Source: Stenopsyche tienmushanensis (lineage: Eukaryota > Arthropoda > Insecta > Trichoptera > Stenopsychidae). Taken from it: a stretch of DNA of 64,000 nucleotides. Positions 1 to 13,034 of the stretch are shown here, piece by piece; the stretch's first letter is position 1, and each line of letters opens with the position of its first letter. Where the stretch lies: the NCBI GenBank assembly GCA_008973525.1, contig WACJ01000112.1, positions 1-64,000 on the forward strand, in the 5' to 3' direction. Made by a program: the position numbers and the translations under genes. A model generated the notes under the pieces. It had not been told where the DNA came from. It saw only the letters and a list, made by a program, of their open reading frames with translations, and did no database searches.

Positions 1-2880
1 GATGCTAAAATATATATTTAGGTAAATACATTTATATTAAATTATGATCACACATTGATGTAGCGTTCAATTTTCAGCCAAGTAGTTATATTTCTTTTTG
101 TATAAATTAAAACGTATCCAGGAAAAATAATTATTCCATGATAAATAACGATGGTGAGCTTTAGCACATGTGGTTGCTTAGAAAAATAGCGCCTGGGAAA
201 TATCATTTCATCACCGACGCTTGCCAAGAATGTAACCAATGCAGAAAATTGCAATATAATGTGTTTACGTGTTTCTTTTCCTTGGAGATTTATATCACCA
301 GAGCTGAAAAATTTACTTTGAATGTAGATTTTCAGCATGTTTTGTAAATTGCCACCTCTCGCTTCTAAATTAAATGAATCTGGAAACAAGCTACCACTCA
401 AAAAATAGCACAAGCACATTTGAATATTTGAAGCTTTTTCGCTGCTTGAATTATATAATAATTAGTAATTTATTTATAAATAATATACAATTTATAATAT
501 TATTCGGTCGCTAAGAGATTTGAATATTAAGATGAGCTCTTTGCCAAAAGAAATTATTTAATAGATGTAAAATATCCGTTAATTAATATCCGCTTGAAGA
601 TTTTAACAATCATACAAAAATTGCACTTTATTAAGGAACATTCACAGTATATATCATTAATGAATACGTATAATATTCCAAATGAAAGTCAAACTCTCTG
701 TTCAAATCGACTTTAAGCTTATTTTTATTATGAAATAAATTTAAATGTAAATCTTTCGGTACTAGTTACAATAAAAAATAATTTTCTTTGGTTTGTTTGC
801 ATACATATACACAAGAAAACCAAATTAGACCAAAAGGCTTCACTTAAGAACGAAAAGAAAAAATTATAAATAATATTTTTTATAAATTTCACAGTACAAA
901 CCCTTAAGAAGCATTCCTATATATAACATTAATAATGACATTTTTTAAAATATAAATGTTATTCAGCATCGACCTCTCCGGGACTATACTGCTGGCTCGG
1001 AAGCTATGAGGTTCAATCGGGATTATCAGATAGGCAAATATTCCACCCTTCAAAAGCTTGGGTAGCGCTGAGTAAGCTACTGATGGATGGTTAGTCCAAA
1101 AGTTCGTACTCATTTTTATAGACTTTTATTTTAAATAGATTAAATAAAACACAATGTAACATCTTAATCAATGATATATTTTCCACCACCATCTGCGAAT
1201 TATCGCCACATCACAGGTAGCTTTTTAATTCCATTGTTGTAGAAAGACACTGTTTTTGAGTAAAAAAACTTGAAAGTCCATTTTGTACATCCTATTGACT
1301 AATACATTAGTGAAGCGATGACCAATTTCGATAGATTTGAAATCTAATATTAAATTGTGTTTAATTTACAGTATTTAAAAATTTCTGCGAATGAACTTTT
1401 ATATTGACCTGATATGTAAAATATTTATAAAAAATTGGCGCAAATAATAGGTTGTGATATGCTTATACATATAAGATTTAGAAACATGATTCTTTTATGA
1501 TTTTCTATTGCTGAATGTCATATATGTTTAACGAAAATAATATCAGCTTAACCATGAGTGTTTTTGTATTCAATTAAGCTAATTGATTTATTTGATGTGG
1601 CGGAAAGATAACATCATTCACAATATTAACATTTTAGTAGCAATATATTTATAATGGAATTCAATTAATTTATTCTTGATGGGCATCCCATAATATAGAG
1701 TTTCAGGATACCTGAAATTCAGAAAAATTCTTCGCATATTTTTAGTCTGCAAAAATTGTTAAATTGAGCGAATTTCGCCGATAGCCACAGAAGCCTTTTT
1801 CCCTCGGAGGGTATTGATAAAGATGATCTCTCTACAAAACAATTCTGATATTTCATTAAGTTTTTCTCAGAATCCGAATGTAATAGGAAACACCCCTCTG
1901 AAGCCGAACAGAAATAAGCTTTGAAAAGGGTCCGCGACCCTCTAACTTTGTTTATTGTTTTTAGGTACGCGATGTGAATATTTGTGGGTTTTCTTTATAC
2001 GTGATACGGGCCAAAATCGGATCCCATCCATTATCGTGGTTACGAAAGGCTTATAAAACTATTACTAATTAAAACGATAAGCGAATACATACGATGTTTC
2101 AAAATTAAACATAATTGATTGCAATATACATCAAAGTGACACGTTTAATTCATCATAAAAGCCCCACTTATGAAACGCTAAAGATTTTCGAAAACTATTT
2201 AAAATTTATCCTGAATGTTTTATTACACCTGTAAATTACTTGCTCATTTCGCGAAAATGAGAAATTTGTGCGGTATTCAAGCAGATCTCGTTCGCCCAAA
2301 CCAATTTCTAAATATAAACTCTTGAGCTTAATTACTGTTCTTATAGAGGCTCCAAATTTCTCAGTTTCTTGGTGTTTCGAATTTGAAAATTGTCTACACT
2401 AAGTTTCAATGGAAGAGCGTAAAATAACCCTTGATTAAAAATATTTTTTCGAGCAATTAACTTTAAAGACCGCAACCATTTTAGTTTTAGTATGGAACAA
2501 AAATAATATATTACAGTATAATACGACTTAATGGAGTATAATAGGAGCATGTAGAGAAGTAAAGCACATACTATACATATGCAAATTTTCCAAAAATATT
2601 AATTTTTATCACACTTGCCCGGCTTTCTTTTAATGGATACTAAAGAGACCTAAGCCCTATGGAAGATTTTTGGCTGAAATTTAAAGATGATATTACTGGA
2701 ATTTTTTTAAATCTTAAATTTATAGTTTATATACATATTTCAATAATCTGTAACATATTCGATGATTAAAACAAACCAGAGAAATTATTATAAATATTTA
2801 TGAACCCCTTATTTTTAAAATATAAGTGATATCACAGTAGAATACAAGCGCAAAGTGTGCTTGTCGTATGTTCAGCTAGC
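1..2880. other. No gene seen; AT-rich
   Basis: Only short AT-biased frames. A small GC-richer patch at about 960-1110 has no recognised content. Confidence 0.5.
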
Positions 2881-2929
2881 ATATTGACGGTCACTATGGT
2901 TATGATTTAAACATAGTGACCGTCAATAT
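2881..2929. repeat. Perfect 18-bp inverted repeat (hairpin, 13-nt loop)
   Basis: ATATTGACGGTCACTATG at 2881-2898 and its exact reverse complement at 2912-2929 are separated by 13 bases. The stem is of mixed composition, so it is not an AT-rich coincidence. It could be a short MITE, a recent snap-back duplication, or a small-RNA hairpin. The stem is shorter than the usual miRNA precursor and has no mismatches, which argues against a typical miRNA. Confidence 0.8.
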
Positions 2930-5900
2930 TATTCAAATATCTCCATATTTATATGAAAAAAAATCTGCTACAAAATAAGAGAATATTTCGGTTGAAAATG
3001 AAACATCAATCCAAATTTCACATAATATAGTTTCGTTTACGAATTAATAAGCTATTTTTTATCATGCCATATAAATCAACTTCAAGTAAAAACGATTTAG
3101 AATCTGTTTGGTTTAAAAACCTCATGTCAATTTACATCATAAGTTATTGATTAGGATGTCTATATGAAGACTTTATGCATTTTTTGTTTATTCTATATTA
3201 AAAACTAAATGATCGAAAATACTTACTTATGAAAGTTATTTAAATTAAATATTGTATTATCTTGATTTTTTTAAGGTAAATAATATGTTGATATCACCAT
3301 TGTATTATATTGGACGAAAGAAATTATCCAAGCGTCAACATATAAATTTAATGTAAAAATTTTAGACTTATATATCTTCCCTTTTATGCCCTTCTCTTAA
3401 TCCACACAAAAAAATAACAAAGAATGAAGACGACCATAGAGTTAATGGACATAATCCTCCATTGTTAGCATTAACCCAAATGTGCCCAAGAGACTTTATT
3501 TTTTCAAGAATTAAATTGATAATTTTAAGGATAAGGAACAACAAACAACCGAAGTAAAAAATATTTTTTCATATAAAAAATATGAAAATTATCAATTAAA
3601 AATAAGATGATTATTAGCTTTGGCTTTTAAAATATTATAGCTGACTTGTCACAATGCTAAAAAATAACAGCATATCCATATATAGATTAATGAGCGTATT
3701 TGGGATGGTACAAAAATATGTAATTGTGTATCCATTTATATTCATAAACTATGCAGGACGCATTAGTTTCGCAATGATTTGGTATTATTCCCTTTATATA
3801 AGTAGTTGTTATTTCATAAAATTATTAAACAAACATTTTAATGTTAATTGATCATAAAGTAATAGATGTAAGACTAAAATACATAGTTTTTGAATATATT
3901 TTTTCGTCGTCATCGCTAAGATTTTATTCGAATTGTTTAAAGAATAGGGGCAAATAAATCGGACAATGTAATTAATAAAATGATATTTCTATCCTTGTTT
4001 ATACTTAGCTATTTTGGCAACCGTTTTTGGCCAAAAAAGTCTAGCTGTCAATGTGATGAACGCGTATACGAGGCAATGGCCTCTAACAGACTAAAGATCG
4101 ATAAAGCATTGGTTCAGACATTTTTCCCTATATTCAATGTGATTTTTTAATTTAACCTCTATAAAGTCAATAAAACGACCTTTATTTTATTTTAATTGGT
4201 CTTTTTAAATTAGTTCTCTATTGATTTTTGGCAATTATAATTGATCAAGTGTTTCCATTCAAATTCTAAAATCATATTTTTGGTCATCGAAAAATGTGTC
4301 TCAGAATATAGCTTAATTTTTGAAAACTTTAATTTCAAATTCATCAAATAATCAATATGCAGTGATAATTTTACAATGATTTACAATGTTGATTTTTGGA
4401 ATGGATATGGTTGTTTATTCAGGATCTCACATACCTCCTTTTCTTTCCTGATTTTTACAGTATACTTATATTCTCTCACCACTCAGCAAGATGTAAAATG
4501 CAAGTATTGGGTCATCGAAAAATATTTTCTCTATTCGAAAAAGTTTTTATGAAATTCAGTGACCAATCTTATACGGCCAATCTAAATCACTTTCGTTTTA
4601 TTAATCAATAAATTTGTAGCTCTTTTAAAAGATTCCATGTTAATTGAGTGGCTTTCTAGTGCTTGAAGAGTATCATATTCAGTTTGCTCAGTTTATAACT
4701 TTTGGGTTTATCTTATAGTTTGAACTCATCGTTTTTGATGTTTAGAAATATTCCATTACCGTTAACAATTATATAAGTTTCTCTGCGTGGATATCGTAGA
4801 TCCATTAAGATAGTTTGACTACAATTTTATTAAAGAAAAAATAGTGAAAATATAAGACTGTTCCTAAAATATAACAGTGAATCTTGAGCTTTAAAAAAAA
4901 TTGAATGCAAATTAATCATTTTATTGTTGATACAATTAATGTCAATTTGTTTAGGATTTAAAAGGTTATTCAGTGTTATATTTTTTATATGAGGAACAGC
5001 CTGTATTTATCCTTTTTATCTTCATGCTGTAAAACTTTGAAAAGCTCTCAGGCCGGAACGTCATCTTGTAATACTTAATGTCATGGAATCGTAAAGCAAG
5101 AAGTTTGTTGCGTTGACAATATACCATAAGAAGGCATCTTCATTTTGGTGGATAACGAAGAAATTTTGATTTACTTTGAAAGCTTCAACGTGATGCCTTT
5201 GTTTGGAAATAAATCGCAAGTTATTAATTCAAGCAAAAGCTTTAGATTTATTATTTTAAAGATCTCATCCTTGAAAAATGTATTTATTAATGCCTCCATA
5301 GATTAGTATTCATATTTTTGAATTATGAGACTGTTCAATATTGTAAATATACAAACAATAATATTTTATTACTAATCCTTGCTGCTAACTCATACGTATT
5401 CTGTGAATTATTCCATTTACAAAGGGTTTTTTAATTAACTTTCAAACTTCTCGATACAGTGCTAATTAATTTCCAGTCCCTAGAACAATTCTCCCTTGTA
5501 ATATGTTCGGTTTGCAAAATATATTAATAAATCATTGACACGTGTAGGACTGTCGAATTTGCTTTCCAAATTTAAAATAAATCCTTTCAATTTCGAACAC
5601 AACATTTAAACAAAAAAAATGTTTTTATGATACGAAAATGCATAAATTTGTTTTAATTATTGCAAGGACATAAAATGTCATTTACACAAAATTTAATACA
5701 TTTTTGATACATACAATTATGTAAAACCAATACATTTAAAATATCGATTGAATACTATTTTCTTTATTTTTTGGATGAAATTAAGAAGTGCATTTTTCTT
5801 AGTTTCTTTGGTGTTTGTGTGGGTCGGGTGATAAAACTATTAATGCTCAACTCAGCGTTTAATTCAATTAAGGATCAATCAACCAACCACGTGTGTGATT

Positions 5901-6358
5901 CTCTCACGTTGACATTTTTTGCAGTGAACATCAAACTTAAATTTGATTCATGATTTTCTTTAAGATATTATAAGAAATAACTTTTTGTAATAACAGACAT
6001 TTAAGGAAAACATTACGTGAGACTCGAGCCTAAAGGGTAAAAAATTAAAGACTCAATTTCGCATTCAGTTCGCGTTTCATTAAAAAATTGAAGCTTATTT
6101 TTCTTAAACTTTATTCTTATTGCGTACATTATCTTGATTAAAAGTCAACCACAAAGAGTCATGTTGAAAATTTTCATTATTTTTTTTTTACAACTGTTTC
6201 TCAAATGTTACCGCATGTTGTTCTATATCCAAACACTATAATTAAAAAAGTGTATTATTCAATTTTTTTTTTATATATTGATGTGAGTTCTCTTAAAGCG
6301 CTACAATTAATACATCAGCATCATGGTCCAATTTTTGTATGACATAATACATCATATT

Positions 6359-6361
<3 letters not shown>
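2930..6361. other. No gene seen; AT-rich
   Basis: Short frames such as 3654-3851 and 4396-4611 are rich in F, Y, I and K and match nothing. Confidence 0.5.

Positions 6362-6405
<44 letters not shown>
6362..6405. repeat. (TA)22 microsatellite
   Basis: An uninterrupted run of 22 TA units. It is probably polymorphic in length and lies directly beside the partial MITE copy. Confidence 0.95.
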
Positions 6406-6410
<5 letters not shown>

Positions 6411-6530
6411 GATTAAAAAAACTGATATCCGATCGCGTTTTTTTGGCGTTTGAGAGGCTAAATTAGAGTTAAATTTTATACCTTTATCCGATATATCGAA
6501 CCTCCTATAGGGTTCTTGTTTGTGCGATAG
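6395..6530. mobile_element. MITE, partial and diverged copy
   Basis: The core ACCTTTATCCGATATATCGA then ACCTCCTATAGGGTTC matches the other two copies, as does GATCGCGTTTTTTTGGCG versus GATCGTGTTTTTAAAAGGC. The ends are degraded; the left end abuts the (TA)n tract. Confidence 0.45.
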
Positions 6531-9500
6531 TCAATACGCTAGACGCTATTGATTTTTCTCGATTATCCGTAATATTTGATAGATAATCAAAAATAAGTAT
6601 TGTAAAGTCGCTCTAGGAAAACTGATTTAATATTTCTTCATAACGTTTGAAAGTTTGAGAATCACAACGCCAAAGGACAGAGCTGAGAGGCAATTATTTT
6701 TTGTTTCGCTACATTAGTTAGCAGTGCTGTGTCGGATAACCCTCGAGCACAATAGGTGGGTTTTTCGTACCCAGCTTTATTGTTTTGTATTCCCTTCTCA
6801 TAAAACCGTTGTGGCATGTGAATAATGCAAGTATCAGGTAACTGATGGATCCAGAAACCGAGAAATTATTTCCAATATTATGCTTTATGGGGGAAAAATG
6901 GCTTCGACTTCCTTGTTTTCATTTTTCTCCGCAACGCACCGGTATTATGTTGGAATGAAAAGAAAATCTTCGTAATTCGATATTCAAGCATAATTATCAT
7001 TTATTCAATTGATAATATATAATTAAAAAGCTTACGTAAAATACAAAAAATAATAGAGCTCTTAAGACCATCATTGATACCCCCCACGCGATAGGGTATT
7101 TTTAATATAATAAAAAGAAGATTCAAGTTAAGGTAAATTAGAAAAACAAGATGAAAATGTTATTATGCGTAGAATTGGAATGAAAGTAACGTTAAGAAAA
7201 ATTCCTTAAAAAAATAATATTCTTTGCGATAATTTCTTTCTTTGAAAATAAAAGCGTACTTTACATTTCACTTGTCAAATTATTATTCACATAGATAAAA
7301 CCTCACGTCTATGTTAATAAGAGAGCGTTTTCTCTTCTGTCGTCGAGAAACACACAAAAAATATGTTTTCTTTTTTCGGAAAATTAGGCTTATTAGTCTC
7401 CAGAGAGATCTACAAGAGCGTTGAAAAAACGTACATATTTGCTTCATTTTCTTTTTACATTGTCAACATCAGTTTTTATTTACATAACTGAAAATTATTC
7501 CTTAGTATCCTGCGGGGAAGAAAATTGTTTTGCAATTTTGGAATTTGTTTTAGGACAATATCTTCCTCATAATTTCCCCATCTTTAAAGCAGTTACCTTA
7601 TGAATATTTTTTTCATCAACGTGAAACAATTTCGCTTAATCTCTCCCGAATTTATTCAATTCCTTCTCTTTTTTTTTGAATTAAATAAAACAATTATGAA
7701 CCGTTTCATTATAAACCGATATTTTATAAAATCAATAATATAAACACCATGGAACTTTGATCAATAGGCTGAACAACAAAATGTTCTGCATACTTAACCT
7801 TTTGAGGAGTGAGCAAATTTAAAATCAATGAAGTCGTTGATGCCATAATCGCTTTACACCGATTACTTTCTGTCAGCTCATCACGACGCGTCAGTGCAAG
7901 ACAATCTTCAATTTGAGGCAGAATCAATTGTAAATAAACATTGTTGATAACATACAATACTACGTCATTTCTTTACAAAGAAACAATAATTGAACAAAGA
8001 CTCGTCACGAACAAGAAGCGATAAATTTGGGCTAACCATCTATATAATCGTTCGATGTATGCGAGGAAGCTCTTCGTCTCTGTCTCCCGGGCTGCGCTAT
8101 GTCTCTCTCTGTCTGTCTCCGAGCTCAATGTACAAGAATGCTATTTCTAAAAAGTGGAGGGGGGATCCCAGGCCCTGGGATTGTACTCTTTTAGGGGTTA
8201 AATATAATTTTAAATTCGTTCGTGGGTGCAATTTTTGATGAAGAAAGGAGAAACTAAATATAATCAAGAGAAACATTCCAATTCATTTATCATCCTAAAA
8301 AGTTTTTTACTACATTCCATAGAAGATAAGACTGCAAAAGCACCCTTTGATACGTTAACCCAAGTAATTTGCTGGATGATGATTTAGGCTAGTTCGCAAA
8401 TAAAGCTCAAAATTTATGCTACATTCAATGTCGAGCATATAAGAAAATCATTGAATAGTAAGACAATATGGATGTAATTTTTCTCATTAGCGACAAAAGT
8501 CTAGCTTTATAGTAGACAATATAAGACTATTTAAAATTTTTCTTCAATATTGAATTGTGAAATATTATATTTAACGATAATCACAGCTTATATGAATAGT
8601 TTTTGACTTGCTTTGGATATCCATAATTAATTTATTATTAATACTGCTATTACCTTAATCAAAGGTTAATAAGATTAATAAAAGTATTATTGATAATTTT
8701 AGGATTGATATGATTTTACTTTAAAAAGCCCTTTTATTAAACTGTATTGTTAAAAACTACAGATTATTTTTGTAAAAGTAATAGAATTGTTGGAATATTT
8801 ACATTTGAATAAATTCATCAATATTTTGGTTTGGCCCTGTTTTATCCGCAATCATTTGTCATATTTTCAAAAACATATTATTATGTTACACTATGCCTTT
8901 AAATTTTAATAGTTTAATGATTTTAACTGCCTTCTCTCCTCTTCTTCTCTATTTTGATAGTTTTTTTTATGAAAAAAGATGTTTGCTTTTGAAAAAAAAA
9001 TTGTAAAAACATGTGATTCTTGAGGTTTTATAAGCGTTTTTAATAGTATACAAATAGTATTCTTTTCATTTTAATATAAAGATAAGAAGGAAGTTTCATT
9101 TAGTAAAAATATGCAATGTATTCATATAAAAGCATTTTATTAGAATAAATTCACTAGAGACAACACTACCAAAAACGTTTTTATTAAACAGTTTGGGGTG
9201 CTTTTTTCATTAAAAAAATTCTAGCAGTGAGTTGTTTATTTAAGCAAGTAGGTTAGCCTTATCAAAAATACAATTTTTATACAAGAGAAGAGCATTGTCA
9301 TCAAAACATAATGCTTATATTTTGCTTTTCATTCAAACATTGACGTTGCTATTTTTTTTACTTCATCCTCAAAATATTTCCCAAAGCTAATATCAATGTT
9401 CTGAAAGTATATTAACCACTCAATTATATAATTTGGCTATTAATATTTTAATTTAAAAAATCATAAAAAGAAAGGTTCGATTTGAAGAGAGATTATTTTG

Positions 9501-10619
9501 CATAATGAAAGGCTTGCCAAAAATTTGCATAATTAAAAACACAAAAATTATCTTTTGCATTTATTAATAAAACTATACAGCTTTATGCATTGTTCAAGAA
9601 GCTCGATGAACGGAAAACTTCCTCTAAATTGGTTTGCTCTCATTTAATTGAATTTCATCATAGAGCAAGTCTCAGACGTAAACAAGAAAATCGAATAAGT
9701 CTTTTAAGGAAAATTTCACTGTACTTTCATGTAGATATATTTAGACTAAAATTATGTATTATTAATATAAAAAAATTCAATGTTTGGTTTTCGCTATTGA
9801 TATTTTTAAGGCGATGACACATAAGATCGATAAAAACGAAACTCTATGTTCCGGAAATGGGTTTGAGATATTTATAAAGGAAACGGGTCAACAAACCATT
9901 AATCACTGGAATGAAAAGATTTTTGTAGATGGAAACACGGAAAGAAAAAATGAGTTTTGTTATGAGCATGCACTTTTCTGAAGTATTTTTTTAGATAGCT
10001 TCCATTTAAAATAGACTTGGCATACGTTGGTTTGTAAAAAGCTCAAGCATCTAATGTCTTTGCTCTTTTGAAATGAAACATAGAATAAACACGTAAAACA
10101 TCTTTCAAGAAACATTCTCACAGACCGTGTATAAAAGTAATCAACACATTTATATTAAAATTTTAATCATCTCAAAATAAGCTGCACATATATGTCATGT
10201 CATTTTCATGCAATTATTTAAGGTGAAAATTAATCACTAAGCCTTCAGCGTCCAATTAAAAATATGCAATGAAGAACGTAATATAAAACAAATACGAATA
10301 AAATACGAATTAGAACACTATTGAATATAAAATATATTTATGATTTAGACGAGAAATTGTAAACTTTATAACAAATTTCTAAGCAAGCCAAATCTGGGAG
10401 TTAATATTGGCTTACTTATAAATAATGATCTTATCTACATAGTAAAATTACATTTAATCACCATCAGAGGTATTCTAATTAAACCATTGAATAATGTATG
10501 TACAATCCTAATTCTCTATTGTGTTAATCATACGAATTTTAGCGGCTTTCAAAATATTTAGCACAAAATTAATAGCCATAGAAGATTAATCTCCTGTATT
10601 TTAGGGAGCACCTAAATAG
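6531..10619. other. No gene seen; AT-rich
   Basis: Nothing recognisable. A more GC-rich stretch at about 8000-8230 contains a CT-rich run (CTCTGTCTCC type) but no supported exon. Confidence 0.5.
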
Positions 10620-11159
10620 TATTATATACTTGGCTTCCCATGTGTAATGTATGAACGTGATCCATCTTTAAATGGCTAAGCTTTTCCAGAGCTTATTTCT
10701 TCTGGCTTAGCTCCGTTGAAATACTCGAAAAAGGATTTATTTTTTATCGTGGCGCCGGAATTTTCGTTGGATTACTACAACTGTACTACCTTCGACATTT
10801 GCAGGATAAACCCTATCAATGTGTAGAAAAAGCCTCCAGCTTTTTTTACCAGACACGTTTGAAGTCTCTCTTGTTAAAGAGAGACGCTGCCAGAGTACTT
10901 GCTCGCTGCTCCATTTAAGATCTGGAAAATTCAGGTCAACGAGTTCTACCCGTCGTTAATCGATGCACAGAAGAAATGAGGAATGCGATGATGTGGAGAG
11001 TGAGGTATGCTCCGTGGAGATCATCAGTAAACTGAGGGTAGTTGCTTCCGCTTTCATACACTTCACTGATCTTTTTTATTGTTAATAGTCATATATTTCG
11101 CATGTTATTCTCTAGTACTTATCCGTAATACAATTAAGAACTTAAGCGTTTTTGAACTA
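10620..11159. other. GC-richer patch, possible retroelement debris
   Basis: Composition rises relative to the flanks. TGGCGCCGG near 10750 resembles a retroviral-type primer-binding site, but no flanking long terminal repeats or reverse transcriptase were found. The 35-bp match to the LINE-like element follows directly at 11160. No gene identified. Confidence 0.25.
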
Positions 11160-11194
11160 TCCAAGCTTCCAAGGTAATTGAATTAACAAATACT
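11160..11194 (+). repeat. 35-bp segment shared (inverted) with the LINE-like element
   Basis: These 35 bases match the minus strand of 14250-14284 with one mismatch (GGTAATTG here, GGTAAGTG there). The core is CCAAGCTTCCAAGG followed by AATTAACAAATACT. The flanking bases show no further similarity by eye, so this may be the trace of a second, mostly lost copy of the element. Confidence 0.6.
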
Positions 11195-11861
11195 CGTCGT
11201 GGTGAAAATACTTTCCATAATCTGAAGAATCCAAGATTTAATCCGTATGCTAAAGCTTGAGCTTATCAATAATCATAACAATCATATTTGTTTGAGAACT
11301 ACAAATAATTCAAAAAAATGTGTGGCCATAGAAATTCAGGATCTGCTCAAATCATAATTCAGAATGCATTAATTGCCAAAAGTTAATTTGTGGAATGAAA
11401 ATGAATGCATAAGCATTGCGTTAGAAATTGTTAAAAAGAACACAAATTCTGTGAGAAGGCGTGATTTTATCTCAACTTATAGACTTAAATTTTATGGCAA
11501 AAGTTCAATAATATGAAGGATAAAAGGACGAATATGTGTAGGCATTATCATATTTTTGCGGGGGTAGATATTTCGATATATGACATATATTTCGATATAT
11601 TACACTCTTTATCAAAATTTATCTCCTGAAATCTTTAGATCTATTTTTGGAATATCTTTGAATTCAGACTCCATTAATATTAACCATTTCCGATTGAGAT
11701 CTAAGAAAAACTTTCAATCAGAAAATAATACAAAAATACGAATTATTTTCGTTTATATAAAAAAAAATATTTACAAAACACTTCATTAAAAAAAATAATT
11801 GATCTTAGTACGTAATATTTTTCTTCCAAACAAAATAAGAACCATAAATATATTGGCATTT

Positions 11862-12000
11862 TTAATATTTACACGAATCATGGTTATATGATTTTGAGTA
11901 CATAAAATGGATTTTTAAAAAGGTAAAATTATATTTGAACTTTCACCTTTATCCGATATTTTGAATACCCACCTATCGGGTTCAGTCAATCCTTGAAAAT
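11862..12000. mobile_element. MITE, partial copy
   Basis: Shares with the 34.4-kb copy the left end (ACACGAATCATGGTTATATG then ATTTTGAGTACA) and the core CCTTTATCCGATATTTTGAA then CCACCTATCGGGTTC. The right inverted repeat is missing. Confidence 0.5.
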
Positions 12001-13019
12001 TTATATATTAATTATTTATTCCTCCATTATAAACAAATAATGCATGGGTTTTGGCAGAGCAAAATGGGTTTTAAATAAAATTCGAGCAATAAATCTACGC
12101 CATACCTCTGGAATATTATGCTTTGCGTTAATTAAGTACATCGTAGTATTGATTCTGCCCATTGAAACCTCAAAATTTAGCGAATTTTAGCTCATCCATC
12201 AATTTGACTGGCTACCTATCGATCTTCTTGCCCTCGTTTCGAAATTGTCAACCTAAATCTTGACCAACTTTAATGAAAAACTGTTTTGTTTACGTCGATT
12301 TTAATCCCGCATCTAACAACATACCCACACTTATACAGAGATGTTGGAATTTTCCGTTGGACTTTTATATAGATGGAAAATGTGTCACAACCCAATTTTG
12401 CATACATTGTGGCTAGAAAATTCGCTATGGTTCACGACCATTTTCTACTAAGTTTGCTATGAAACTCGCATTCATCACGGGTGACATTTCTTTCGTAAAC
12501 ATATCTTTTCGAAAATCTATCCGAACACCTTCAATGTATAAGCTTTTAAAATTTCTACTCTAGGGCCTATTTGGTACTCTGCCAAAAATAAATGTGTATT
12601 TCGATGATGATATCTGAATAAATTCGACATTGTTTTCGCAGAATAACATTTTGCAAAACGATTCTTGAATAGATTGAATAGGGTAAAATATACGATAAAA
12701 ATAGGTAAAACTCGTTTTTGAAGCATAGAAAAAATTCAAAGTTTTGAATAAATCTTTTCTTCCGAAACGAAAAAAAGTACATAGCTAATTTTTTACAATA
12801 GTTCCCTTAAAGTCAAACAATGCTAAAACGATCTGGCTTTAATAGCTATTGATTAACATTTGTATTATATCTTAATATAATTTATGTTTTGCAGTAGACC
12901 ACTAGGAAGTCTTTAATTTAAAGAATTATAATGCTTTTCTTAATAATCCGAATTTTTCTTGATGTATTTGCAAATTATTGATAAATATTTTGGTTAATTT
13001 TTAATGATTTACATACACT
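12001..13019. other. No gene seen
   Basis: AT-rich sequence upstream of the LINE-like insertion. Two overlapping minus-strand frames (12517-12782) are of low-complexity composition. Confidence 0.5.
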
Positions 13020-13034
13020 ACGATATTAATATAT
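13020..13034. repeat. Target-site duplication, left copy
   Basis: The 15 bases ACGATATTAATATAT are repeated exactly at 14610-14624 on the other side of the LINE-like insertion. Confidence 0.8.

Noticed and set aside
10740..10770. LTR retrotransposon primer-binding site (TGGCGCCGG)
   Set aside because: No long terminal repeats, gag or reverse transcriptase were found nearby. A nine-base match is not enough for a call.
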